Below, in pieces: positions 1 through 7,634 of a stretch of 64,000 nucleotides of DNA. Each line of letters opens with the position of its first letter. The stretch's first letter is position 1. A program made the position numbers and the translations under genes. A model generated the notes under the pieces. That model was not told where the DNA came from. It did not search any database and saw only the letters and a program-made list of their open reading frames with translations. The DNA comes from an uncultured Clostridium sp. (GTDB lineage Bacteria; Bacillota; Clostridia; Clostridiales; Clostridiaceae), in NCBI GenBank assembly GCA_934746015.1, contig CAKVEW010000001.1, forward strand, positions 124,001 to 188,000, given 5' to 3'.

Positions 1-79
1 TTCTTTCAATAAATATTAGTGAAAGTGCAAATAAAATGTTAATCAAATAGGATACAAATAATATAATAGATACATTCAT
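1..79 (-). CDS. cardiolipin synthase N-terminus (partial, cut by window start)
   Basis: Only the first 26 codons are visible; the gene runs off the left edge. The start ATG is at 77-79 on the minus strand, preceded by a GAGGTG Shine-Dalgarno. The visible peptide is one hydrophobic segment ending in IFIER. A start of this kind, a membrane helix closing with an IFxER motif, resembles the first transmembrane segment of clostridial cardiolipin synthases (two-TM phospholipase D family). The assignment rests on this short stretch alone, so another small membrane protein is possible. An in-frame ATG two codons upstream has no room for a ribosome site. Confidence 0.45.
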   Translation of the reverse strand, partial: MNVSIILFVSYLINILFALSLIFIER

Positions 80-198
80 TAACATCACCTCAATTCTTTG
101 TTTTAATAATCATATTAGTTAATTATAATCTATTTTTCCCTATATTTAAACTTAGTAGCGTATTTATATAATAATTTCCCTCAATTTATATATAAAAA

Positions 199-234
199 AA
201 ACTACATATGAGTTTAATATACTCACTGTAGTTT
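199..234 (-). terminator. intrinsic terminator of rubrerythrin gene
   Basis: An 8-bp outer stem AAACTACA/TGTAGTTT (199-206, 227-234) and an inner TGAGT/ACTCA stem (209-213, 221-225) are followed on the minus strand by a run of T. It lies 36 nt after the rubrerythrin stop codon. Confidence 0.8.
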
Positions 235-269
235 CTTTTAATAGTTATATATTTAATAGAACTTTTATT

Positions 270-812
270 TTATTCGAAATATCTGTTTAATAATCCCTTG
301 AATGCTTGTCCATGTCTAGCTTCATCTTTACACATTTCATGAACTGTATCATGGATAGCATCTAAGTTTAATTCCTTAGCTAATTTAGCTAAATCCATTT
401 TTCCTTGGCAAGCACCATGTTCTGCATCAACTCTTGCTTGTAGATTAGCCTTTGTATCAGCTACTACTACTTCTCCTATAAGTTCAGCGAATTTTGCAGC
501 ATGTTCTGCTTCTTCGAAAGCTATTCTCTTATATGCTTCTGCAACTTCTGGGAATCCTTCTCTATCAGCTTGTCTTGACATTGCTAAGTACATTCCTACT
601 TCTGTACATTCTCCCATGAAGTTAGCTTGTAATCCTTCCATAATTCTTGGATCTACATCCTTTGCAACTCCAACTCTGTGTTCATCAGCCCATTTTAAAT
701 CTCCAGTTTGTTCTATGAACTTATCTGCTCCTGCTTTACATATTGGGCATTCTGCTGGTGCAGCTTCACCTTCATATACATATCCACATATTGTACAAAC
801 AAATTTTTTCAT
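270..812 (-). CDS. reverse rubrerythrin (NADH peroxidase component)
   Basis: 180 residues. A rubredoxin-like iron site comes first ([10 protein letters not shown] at 6-15 and CPIC at 22-25), followed by a four-helix ferritin-like di-iron domain (about 40-180) with the ExxE/ExxH pattern (GECTE near 67-71, [11 protein letters not shown] near 100-110, DEARHGQAF near 162-170). This domain order, rubredoxin before ferritin-like, defines the reverse rubrerythrins of clostridia, which in C. acetobutylicum reduce hydrogen peroxide with electrons from NADH-rubredoxin reductase. It is cytosolic and protects against oxygen. A strong GGAGGAG site precedes the ATG. It is monocistronic with its own promoter and terminator; a PerR-like box overlaps the -10 (see 885-899). 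Confidence 0.9.
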   Translation of the reverse strand: MKKFVCTICGYVYEGEAAPAECPICKAGADKFIEQTGDLKWADEHRVGVAKDVDPRIMEGLQANFMGECTEVGMYLAMSRQADREGFPEVAEAYKRIAFEEAEHAAKFAELIGEVVVADTKANLQARVDAEHGACQGKMDLAKLAKELNLDAIHDTVHEMCKDEARHGQAFKGLLNRYFE

Positions 813-881
813 AATTAAACTCCTCCTATATTATAATTTCCACATTTAATTTATTTCTGCTTTCATCTCTCGACATAGATT

Positions 882-910
882 ATTATATAATAATTATTAT
901 TAGTTGTAAA
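882..910 (-). promoter_or_regulatory. rubrerythrin promoter with PerR-like box
   Basis: On the minus strand, TTTACA (905-910), a 17-nt spacer and TATAAT (882-887) form a near-consensus promoter about 70 nt upstream of the rubrerythrin ATG. Positions 885-899 match 12 of 14 informative bases of the PerR box TTATAATnATTATAA and overlap the -10 and spacer. PerR control of reverse rubrerythrins is established in C. acetobutylicum. The region is so AT-rich that chance similarity is possible. Confidence 0.5.
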
Positions 911-967
911 TAGTAAAATTAAATATTTTTTTATAAATTTTAATTTCTTTTACTTATTAGAAATAAA

Positions 968-1002
968 AAAAGGAAATTCATTAGTTTTTTGAATTTCCTT
1001 TT
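968..1002 (-). terminator. intrinsic terminator of siderophore importer operon
   Basis: A 13-bp perfect stem AAAAGGAAATTCA / TGAATTTCCTTTT (968-980, 990-1002) with a 9-nt loop lies just after the substrate-binding-protein stop codon. A-rich and T-rich flanks allow termination in either direction. Confidence 0.85.
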
Positions 1003-1028
1003 ATTATATTTAATTATTCTCTATTTAA

Positions 1029-1976
1029 TTACTTAATATTTAAGGCAGTTTCCATATCTGAAATAATAGTATCTATTGCCATTATTCCACTTCCACCAAC
1101 ATACCAAGCTTGTGGATTTACATATATAATATGTCCATTTTCATATGCTTTAGTTGTCTTTATTAATTCATTTTCTACAGTTTCTTTAACTGATGCTTGT
1201 GCTCCAGTTATAGCTCCTCTATCTAAAACAAATAAATAATCTGGGTTCTTTTCTTTTAAGTATTCAAATGAAATATTTTGTCCATGAGTTGATGCTTCTA
1301 TTTGTGTATCAGCTGGAGTAAATCCAAACTTGCTATAAACCATATCATATCTTGAACCTTCACCATAAACTGATAAAGAACCTTCATTAAACATTGTCAT
1401 TAATGCTGTTGCATTGTTTTCTTTAACCTTTGCATTTACTGCTTCTAATCTCTTATTTATGTTTTCTAATTCAGTTGTAACTCCCTCTTCTTTATCAAAA
1501 ACTTTACCTAAAACCTTAGCATTATTTTCAACTGAAGCAAATATATCACTATTAGCTGTACCTAAGTATAATACTGGAGCAATTTTCTTTAAATCTTCAT
1601 AGTATGATTCTTGTCTTCCTTCTATTATAATCAAATCTGGTTCAACTTCATTAATTTTTTCTAAATCAAATTCCTTTAATGAGCCTAAATCTACATATTT
1701 ATCATCCTTATATTTATCTAAATATGATGGTAATGATCCCTTTGGAAGTGCAACTGGCTCAATACCTAACTTTGTCATTATATCTAATGAACCATAATCT
1801 AAAACAACAACATTTTTAGGGTTTACTGAAACTTCAACATCACCCTTTTGATCTGTTACAACAACTGTTTTATTTTCTTCCTTTGGTGCTTCTTCTGTAG
1901 TTGCTGTACTACATCCTACTGCTCCAACTGCTAATAACATAGCCATACTTAATGCAGTTAAAAATCTTTTTTTCAT
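1029..1976 (-). CDS. siderophore ABC importer, substrate-binding lipoprotein (YclQ/CeuE/FatB type)
   Basis: 315 residues from the chosen ATG at 1976, which has GGAGG 8 nt upstream; an ATG five codons earlier would place that site inside the gene. A lipoprotein signal (MKKRFLTALSMAMLLAVGAV then GC) puts the lipidated Cys at 22. The mature part is a type III (helical-backbone) solute-binding fold; segments such as LPSYLDKYKDDKY and GSLKEFDLEKI closely resemble Bacillus YclQ, the petrobactin-binding protein. It would hold an iron-siderophore outside the membrane for the two permeases. It is the last gene of a four-gene operon, 51 nt after the ATPase gene. The exact siderophore is not evident; catecholate types are typical of the family. 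Confidence 0.88.
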   Translation of the reverse strand: MKKRFLTALSMAMLLAVGAVGCSTATTEEAPKEENKTVVVTDQKGDVEVSVNPKNVVVLDYGSLDIMTKLGIEPVALPKGSLPSYLDKYKDDKYVDLGSLKEFDLEKINEVEPDLIIIEGRQESYYEDLKKIAPVLYLGTANSDIFASVENNAKVLGKVFDKEEGVTTELENINKRLEAVNAKVKENNATALMTMFNEGSLSVYGEGSRYDMVYSKFGFTPADTQIEASTHGQNISFEYLKEKNPDYLFVLDRGAITGAQASVKETVENELIKTTKAYENGHIIYVNPQAWYVGGSGIMAIDTIISDMETALNIK

Positions 1977-2027
1977 TAATAATTCCTCCATTTTATATAA
2001 ACATTATTTTATAATTTCTTATAATTT

Positions 2028-2783
2028 TTAAAAATAAATACATATTTTTTGATTATTAACTTCTCTAATATTGAAATTCATATCATAAAGACAACTTAAG
2101 TTATTTTCTGTTATCATATCTTCAGTTGTTGTATGTTTTATTAATTTACCATCTTTTAATGCTACTATAGTATCTGAATAGCATGATGCAAAATTAATAT
2201 CATGAATTACAATTATTATTGTTTTTCCAAAATCATTAACCATTTGTCTTAGCATCCTCATCATTTCTGCTGAATGCTTCATATCTAAATTATTTAAAGG
2301 CTCATCTAGAAGTATGTAATCTGTATCTTGTGCTAATATCATGGCTATATAAGCTCTTTGCTTTTGTCCACCAGATAATTCATCAAGATATTTATCTTGA
2401 ATTTCTGTAAGCTGCATATAGTTTAAGGCATCATCTACAAATTTTTCATCTTCTTTCTTTAATTTACCTTCACAATATGGAAATCTTCCAAAGGAAACTA
2501 ATTCCCTTATTGTTAATCTTATATTTAAAGTATTACTTTGTTTTAATATGGAAAGTTTCTTAGATAATTCTTTTGAATTCCAATCTCTTATTTCCTTACC
2601 ATCAACAAAAACTTCTCCTGAATCTGCATCTAAAAGTCTTGATATCATAGATAATACTGTACTTTTACCTGCTCCATTTGGACCTATAAAGGAAGTAATT
2701 TTACCTTCTTCTATATTAAAAGAAACATTATCTACAACTTTTTTACTTCCATAACTTTTACTAATATTTTTTACTTCTATCAT
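2028..2783 (-). CDS. siderophore ABC importer, ATP-binding protein (YclP/FatE type)
   Basis: 251 residues. Walker A GPNGAGKST near 34-42, Q-loop LKQSN, signature LSGGQKQR near 136-143, Walker B DYILLDEP near 155-162 and switch His in VIHD near 194. This is the FepC/FhuC-type ATPase that powers iron-siderophore import. The first codons overlap the end of the upstream permease gene by 4 nt, so translation is coupled. It belongs to the Fur-box-controlled operon starting near 4668. Confidence 0.9.
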   Translation of the reverse strand: MIEVKNISKSYGSKKVVDNVSFNIEEGKITSFIGPNGAGKSTVLSMISRLLDADSGEVFVDGKEIRDWNSKELSKKLSILKQSNTLNIRLTIRELVSFGRFPYCEGKLKKEDEKFVDDALNYMQLTEIQDKYLDELSGGQKQRAYIAMILAQDTDYILLDEPLNNLDMKHSAEMMRMLRQMVNDFGKTIIIVIHDINFASCYSDTIVALKDGKLIKHTTTEDMITENNLSCLYDMNFNIREVNNQKICIYF

Positions 2784-3733
2784 AGCTTACTCTCCTTTAA
2801 TAATAGATTTATAAAGTAAATTCCCCCAATAAAGTTAATTATTATACTTATAGTTGTTGTAAAATTAAATACTCTTTCTACTAAGAATTGTCCTCCAACT
2901 AACGCAATAATACTTATAAGCGTTCCAACTATAAGAAGTACTGAATGTTTATAGGTTTTGGTTATTTCATAGGTTAAATTAACAACTATTATTCCTAAGA
3001 AGGTTATTGGCCCTACTAAAGCTGTTGATAAAGAAACTAGTATTGCAACAAAAATAAGTATTTTTTTGCTAAACTTATCATAATCCACTCCTAGGTTAAT
3101 AGCTTGTTCCCTTCCTAAAGACATAACATCTAATTTATGAAAATCTTTATATAAAATAAATCCCATTATAATTAATATAATTATTGAAACTGAAAGTATC
3201 TTTGTATTAACTAAACTAAAGGAAGCAAATAATTTTGCTTGAAGAGCATCAAATTCATTTGGATCTATAATTACTTGCATAAAAGATGACAAACTTCTAA
3301 ATAATGTTCCAACTACTGTACCTACTAATAATAGAAAGAATATATTGTTTTTACTCTTTTTTAAAACCACCTTAAAAAGTATCATTGCTAAAATAACCAT
3401 TAATGTGCCTGATAATAAAAAGTTTATTGTTTTATTTACCATAATTATTGATGTTGATCCAAATATAAATACTACTATTGTTTGAACTAAGCCATACAGA
3501 GAATCTAAACCTATAATACTTGGTGTAATAATTCTATTATTTGTTATTGTTTGGAATAATATTGATGCTACTGATATTGTGGCACCTGCTATTAATATTC
3601 CAAGAACCTTAGGAATTCTAATAGATAAATTAAATCTATAATTTTTAGCTGTTAATCCCCATACAACAAATAAAACTAAAAATGTTATTGCAACTATAGA
3701 TAATATAATTATTTTTTTCTTATTATTTTGCAT
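2780..3733 (-). CDS. siderophore ABC importer permease (YclO/FatC type)
   Basis: 317 residues with about nine hydrophobic segments; FecCD/BtuC-family permease. Family features include the GLDSLYGL segment near 77-84 and the REQAINLGVDY coupling-helix region near 208-218 that contacts the ATPase. It pairs with the adjacent permease to form the membrane channel. Its ATG overlaps the stop of the upstream permease by one base (TAATG), and its own stop overlaps the ATPase gene by 4 nt. Confidence 0.88.
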   Translation of the reverse strand: MQNNKKKIIILSIVAITFLVLFVVWGLTAKNYRFNLSIRIPKVLGILIAGATISVASILFQTITNNRIITPSIIGLDSLYGLVQTIVVFIFGSTSIIMVNKTINFLLSGTLMVILAMILFKVVLKKSKNNIFFLLLVGTVVGTLFRSLSSFMQVIIDPNEFDALQAKLFASFSLVNTKILSVSIIILIIMGFILYKDFHKLDVMSLGREQAINLGVDYDKFSKKILIFVAILVSLSTALVGPITFLGIIVVNLTYEITKTYKHSVLLIVGTLISIIALVGGQFLVERVFNFTTTISIIINFIGGIYFINLLLKESKL

Positions 3734-4668
3734 TATTTATTCCTCCTAAATATTAAATAAAGGAATATTACAGCTCCAATAACTCCAATAGTTAAATCTA
3801 TAGGTATTTCATAAGGGGCAATTATTAGACGACTTATAATATCGCATCCCAATACAAAACTTGCTCCAAGAAGTGCAACTATTGGCATATTGTTCTTTAA
3901 GTTGTCCCCTTTCCATATAGAAACTATATTAGGTATTATTAGTCCTACAAAAGGAATGCTACCTACAGTAATTACAACTAATGATGAAATTATAGCTACT
4001 ATTACAACTCCTAGATTAGTTACTCTCTTATAATTTAGTCCAAGGCTTACTGACATTTCTTCTCCCATACCAGCTAAGGTAAATTTATGTACATATGAAA
4101 ATGCTATGATTAATAGCGGAATACTTAAATATAATATTTCATAATTCCCTTTTAGTACTGTTGAAAAACTTCCTTGTAAAAAGGCACCCATACTTTGATT
4201 TAAATTGTACTTATATGCAAAAAAATCTGTTATTGATCCTATTACATTTCCTAACATAATACCAACTAATGGTATAAAAATAACATTTTTTATTTTTATC
4301 TTCTTCAAAATAGTCATGAAAATAAATGTTCCTGCTAATGAAAATACAAAAGACAGCATCATTTTTTGAAATATATTAGCTGATGAAAATATAATTAAAG
4401 AAAATAAAACTCCTAATTTTGCTGAGTCTACAGTTGCCGCTGTACTAGGTGAAATAAATTTGTTATTACTTATTTGTTGCATAATAACACCACTTATACT
4501 CATTCCCATACCTGCAACTAATATACTTAGCAACCGAGGAAACCTACTTATCATAAGAACTTCTATATCTGAAGAACTTAAATTCAATATGTTTATATTA
4601 GATACTCCAATAAAGATGGATATTACTGATAAGATAATAGTAATAGCCAATAAAGATTTTTTAGTCAT
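3733..4668 (-). CDS. siderophore ABC importer permease (YclN/FatD type), first gene of operon
   Basis: 311 residues, multi-spanning FecCD-family permease. The motif GMGMSISGVIMQQISNNKF near 53-71 is the typical early-TM signature, and GEEMSVSLGL near 203-212 is the coupling helix. As first gene it follows a GGGAG ribosome site and a promoter flanked by two Fur-like boxes (4687-4701 and 4720-4734). Together with the next three genes it encodes a complete ferric-siderophore importer. No siderophore biosynthesis genes are in the window, so uptake of foreign siderophores is likely. Confidence 0.88.
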   Translation of the reverse strand: MTKKSLLAITIILSVISIFIGVSNINILNLSSSDIEVLMISRFPRLLSILVAGMGMSISGVIMQQISNNKFISPSTAATVDSAKLGVLFSLIIFSSANIFQKMMLSFVFSLAGTFIFMTILKKIKIKNVIFIPLVGIMLGNVIGSITDFFAYKYNLNQSMGAFLQGSFSTVLKGNYEILYLSIPLLIIAFSYVHKFTLAGMGEEMSVSLGLNYKRVTNLGVVIVAIISSLVVITVGSIPFVGLIIPNIVSIWKGDNLKNNMPIVALLGASFVLGCDIISRLIIAPYEIPIDLTIGVIGAVIFLYLIFRRNK

Positions 4669-4686
4669 ATACTCACTCCCGTCACT

Positions 4687-4741
4687 TGATAATCTATATC
4701 AACTGATTTTTATTATAATTGATGAGGATTATCAATGTCAA
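4687..4741 (-). promoter_or_regulatory. iron-responsive promoter with two Fur boxes
   Basis: On the minus strand, TTGACA (4736-4741), an 18-nt spacer and TATAAT (4712-4717) give a perfect -35/-10 pair upstream of the siderophore operon. One Fur-like box (4720-4734) fills the spacer and a second (4687-4701) sits near the expected transcript start; each matches 12 of 14 informative positions of TGATAATnATTATCA. Repression when iron is plentiful is the expected outcome. Confidence 0.8.
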
Positions 4742-4782
4742 TGTTTGTTTATATATTTTTATAAATTCCTAGAAAATAAAAA

Positions 4783-4851
4783 AGATAGAATTTACATAAA
4801 TCCTTCTTCTCTTTCTACAGAATAAAGAATCAAGCTATGCAAATTCTATCT
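4783..4851 (-). terminator. probable terminator after alarmone synthetase gene
   Basis: An 11-bp perfect stem AGATAGAATTT / AAATTCTATCT (4783-4793, 4841-4851) encloses an unusually long 47-nt loop and is followed on the minus strand by a T-rich run. It sits between the alarmone synthetase 3' end and the divergent Fur-controlled promoter. The long loop makes it a less certain terminator; a structured small RNA is an alternative. Confidence 0.5.
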
Positions 4852-4888
4852 ACATTTTTTAATATTAAAATTTTTAGTACTATTATTT

Positions 4889-5680
4889 TTAGTCTCTATA
4901 CTTCTTAACTTCCCTCTTTACTAAAACTAAAAGATTATTTAATTCATTTATTTCTCCATCTTCAACTAACTTATTTAATGAGCTTTCAAATCTTTTAGCT
5001 TCTTGAGTTTTTCCAAAGGACTTTAAAGCTAAGATATTATTCATTATATTAGTAATAATATCTGATTTAATTTCAAATAACCTTTGAGCATCCTTTATTT
5101 CATCTTTAATATCCAGCATAAGTTCATCTAATTCAAATGCTGCGTCAGCAGCCTTCTTAAGCTTCTCTCTTACCACATCTGGTAATTGCTTTTTATATTT
5201 ATAATTTAATGAGTGCTCAATTGTAGCCCAGAAATTCATAGATAAAGTTCTTATTTGAAATTCAGCAAGTATTTCCTTTTGTCCATCTGCCATATTAACT
5301 GGGTATTTTATTACCATATGGTAACTTCTATATCCACTTTCTTTTACCCCTCTAACATAGTCTTTTTCATAAAGGATTTGCATGTCTTTCCTTCTTCTTA
5401 TTATTTCAACTACATGATCTATATCATCTACAAATTGACACATTATTCTTATTCCAGCTATATCTTCAATTTCATATTGAAGTCTATCTACTGGAATTTC
5501 AAATTTATTAGCTTTCTCTAACAAACTTGAAAGCTCTTTCACCCTTCCAGTTACAAACTCAATAGGTGAGTATTCATTTCTTTTTCTGTATTCTTTTCTA
5601 ATACTCTTGAGCTTAACTTTTAATTCTTCTACTGCCTGTTCATAAGGCATAAAGAAACTCTTCCAATCATTTATCGCCAT
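4889..5680 (-). CDS. small alarmone synthetase (GTP pyrophosphokinase, RelQ/YjbM family)
   Basis: 263 residues. It carries only the RelA/SpoT synthetase domain (about 40-170), with DIAGIRIMC near 73, SGYRSYHMV near 115 and EFQIRTLSMNFWATIEH near 140, but no hydrolase, TGS or ACT domains. That is the architecture of Firmicutes small alarmone synthetases, which transfer pyrophosphate from ATP to GTP or GDP to make (p)ppGpp. The C-terminal 90 residues are helical and charged, as in the tetramer-forming RelQ group. A promoter (GTGTAA/ATTATA read on the plus strand at 5736-5741 and 5714-5719) lies in the divergent region shared with the DUF2225 gene. Confidence 0.88.
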   Translation of the reverse strand: MAINDWKSFFMPYEQAVEELKVKLKSIRKEYRKRNEYSPIEFVTGRVKELSSLLEKANKFEIPVDRLQYEIEDIAGIRIMCQFVDDIDHVVEIIRRRKDMQILYEKDYVRGVKESGYRSYHMVIKYPVNMADGQKEILAEFQIRTLSMNFWATIEHSLNYKYKKQLPDVVREKLKKAADAAFELDELMLDIKDEIKDAQRLFEIKSDIITNIMNNILALKSFGKTQEAKRFESSLNKLVEDGEINELNNLLVLVKREVKKYRD

Positions 5681-5836
5681 ACTTAATCACCCTTTTCAAA
5701 CTTCACCCTAATTATTATATCAAAAAACTTAATATGTGTAATCAAAATCTTAATTCTCTAAATTATTTATTCTATCTACACTTTTTTCTATATTATGCTA
5801 TAATTAGATATGATTAGTAACGAGAGGTGATAACCT

Positions 5837-6559
5837 ATGACAAAATCATTAAAAAATACTTATGTTAAAGATTTTTCTAATGAAAACGAAAAAGATAATG
5901 TGAACATAAAAAACCTATTTTTCAAAGAAATTACATGCCCAGTTTGTAATAATAAATTTAAAACATTGGCTGTTAAGGTAGATGCTCCTAGAATCAAATC
6001 TAGAGATTCAGATTTGTTTATCAGATACTCAAATGAAAACCCTTATTTTTACGAAGTCTGGGTATGTCCTAGCTGCGGATACTCTGCTTTAAAAGTTGAC
6101 TTTGAAAAAATTAGAAGGTATCAAATAGAGTTAGTCAAAGATAAAATCACATCTAAATGGGTTAATAGAGAATATCCAATTCCATTTAATGAAAAGGTAG
6201 CCATAGAAAGATATAAGCTAGCATTATTAAATGCTGTAGTAATCGAAAGTAAGGAAAGCACTAAAGCAATGATTTGTTTAAAAATTGCTTGGATGTATAG
6301 ATTATTGTCAGATGATGATAATGAAAAGAATTATTTGAATCAAGCCTTGCTTTCTTTTAATGATACATATATAAATGAAAAGCTACCCGTTTATGGACTA
6401 GATAAATTCTCTATAATGTTTCTAATAGGAGAAATAAATAGAAGAATAGGGGAAGAAGAAAAGGCCTTTAGATGGTTTTCTGAAGTCATTACATCTATAG
6501 GTTCACCTCAAAAGGTAAAAGAAATGGCTCGAGATGGAAAGGATAAAATTAGGAGGTAA
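5837..6559 (+). CDS. DUF2225 zinc-ribbon protein
   Basis: 240 residues. The N-terminal part has two Cys pairs, CPVC near 35 and CPSC near 77, likely a zinc ribbon; the rest (about 110-240) is helical and TPR-like ([30 protein letters not shown]). This matches the DUF2225 family of clostridia and bacilli, whose role is unknown. It lies four bases before a chemoreceptor-like gene and shares its transcript. A TATAAT at 5799-5804 is a candidate -10. No enzymatic function can be read from the sequence. Confidence 0.8.
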   Translation: MTKSLKNTYVKDFSNENEKDNVNIKNLFFKEITCPVCNNKFKTLAVKVDAPRIKSRDSDLFIRYSNENPYFYEVWVCPSCGYSALKVDFEKIRRYQIELVKDKITSKWVNREYPIPFNEKVAIERYKLALLNAVVIESKESTKAMICLKIAWMYRLLSDDDNEKNYLNQALLSFNDTYINEKLPVYGLDKFSIMFLIGEINRRIGEEEKAFRWFSEVITSIGSPQKVKEMARDGKDKIRR

Positions 6560-6563
6560 TAAA

Positions 6564-7556
6564 ATGGGGTTATTTTCCAAAAAGAAGGCTACTGAATTAG
6601 TTAAAGAGAAAAATGAAATTGCTGATGAATTGGTAGCTAATGAAATAAAGGAAAAAGAAAATACTGCTGAGAACTTTAAAAATGAGATGGTTGCTTTAGG
6701 AGACAATAGTTCTAGAATATCTAGTGCTATTAATGATGTCAATAATTCATTATCATCACTAACTAACGCTACATTAACACAAGCTGAAGAAATAAATAAT
6801 GCTAGAAATATTTTAGAGAGCTTTAATACACGTATGGAGCAATTAGCTTACAATATAACTAATGTTCAAATAACAGTTTTAGATACAGATAAAGTCGCAG
6901 ATGAAGGATTAAACACTTTTACTGATTTAGATGATTCATTAGGCTCATTACAACAAGCCTTTAAAACTGTTAGTTCTACTGTAAATTCTCTAGTTTCAAA
7001 ATTAGAATCTGTAAATACTATTACTGATTCTATTAGTCAAATTGCATCTCAAACAAACTTGCTATCTTTAAATGCAGCAATTGAAGCTGCAAGAGCTGGA
7101 GAAGCTGGAAAAGGCTTTTCTGTAGTAGCTGGAGAAGTTAGAAAGCTTGCTGAAAATTCTAAGCAAGCTGTAGAAAGTATAACTAATATACTAGATGATA
7201 TTAAGAGTGATATTTTAAATGCATCTAAGGCTATGGAAACTGGTGGAATTGCTGTTGATAATCAACAAAAAACATTACAAAGCACTAAGGGTAGCTTTAC
7301 TAACATAAAATCTTCAATTAGTGACTCTGTTAAGGAAATAGATAGTTGTATAGAAAATCTAACTGCTGCTTCTTCTGAAAAGGATAATGTTTTATCTATT
7401 ATGGATAATGTTAGTACTATTTCTCAAGAACATTCAGCACTTTCTGAAGAAATTGCTGCTAATATGGATATTCAAACTAGAAGTCTTGAAGAATTAGATA
7501 GTAATATTTCTACTATTAATTATCAATATGTTAAATATGAACAATCTCAAATGTAA
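6564..7556 (+). CDS. soluble methyl-accepting chemotaxis-like signalling protein
   Basis: 330 residues from the ATG at 6564, which has a full AGGAGG at 6551-6556 inside the end of the DUF2225 gene. There is no transmembrane segment. A coiled-coil N-terminus (about 10-130) leads into an MCP signalling hairpin with the conserved tip [20 protein letters not shown], the region that binds CheW and CheA. No sensory domain is recognisable, so it may read cytosolic conditions through its coiled coil, or act outside classical chemotaxis. No other chemotaxis genes are in the window. Confidence 0.82.
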   Translation: MGLFSKKKATELVKEKNEIADELVANEIKEKENTAENFKNEMVALGDNSSRISSAINDVNNSLSSLTNATLTQAEEINNARNILESFNTRMEQLAYNITNVQITVLDTDKVADEGLNTFTDLDDSLGSLQQAFKTVSSTVNSLVSKLESVNTITDSISQIASQTNLLSLNAAIEAARAGEAGKGFSVVAGEVRKLAENSKQAVESITNILDDIKSDILNASKAMETGGIAVDNQQKTLQSTKGSFTNIKSSISDSVKEIDSCIENLTAASSEKDNVLSIMDNVSTISQEHSALSEEIAANMDIQTRSLEELDSNISTINYQYVKYEQSQM

Positions 7557-7584
7557 AATTAGGTAAATTATTTATATATTAATA

Positions 7585-7624
7585 AATGATCTATTTCCAT
7601 TAGCAAAAATGAAAATAGATCATT
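7585..7624. terminator. bidirectional terminator between convergent genes
   Basis: A 16-bp stem with one mismatch (7585-7600 with 7609-7624, loop TAGCAAAA) is followed on the plus strand by a T-rich run. It lies between the convergent chemoreceptor-like and CoA-disulfide-reductase genes. Confidence 0.85.
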
Positions 7625-7634
7625 ATTATTTTTT

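Noticed and set aside
616..849. Plus-strand open frame of 77 codons over the rubrerythrin gene
   Set aside because: It is antisense to a clearly conserved gene, has no ribosome site and its product has no recognisable pattern. Many similar antisense frames over feoB, GH89, tyrS, brnQ and capD-like genes were left out for the same reason.
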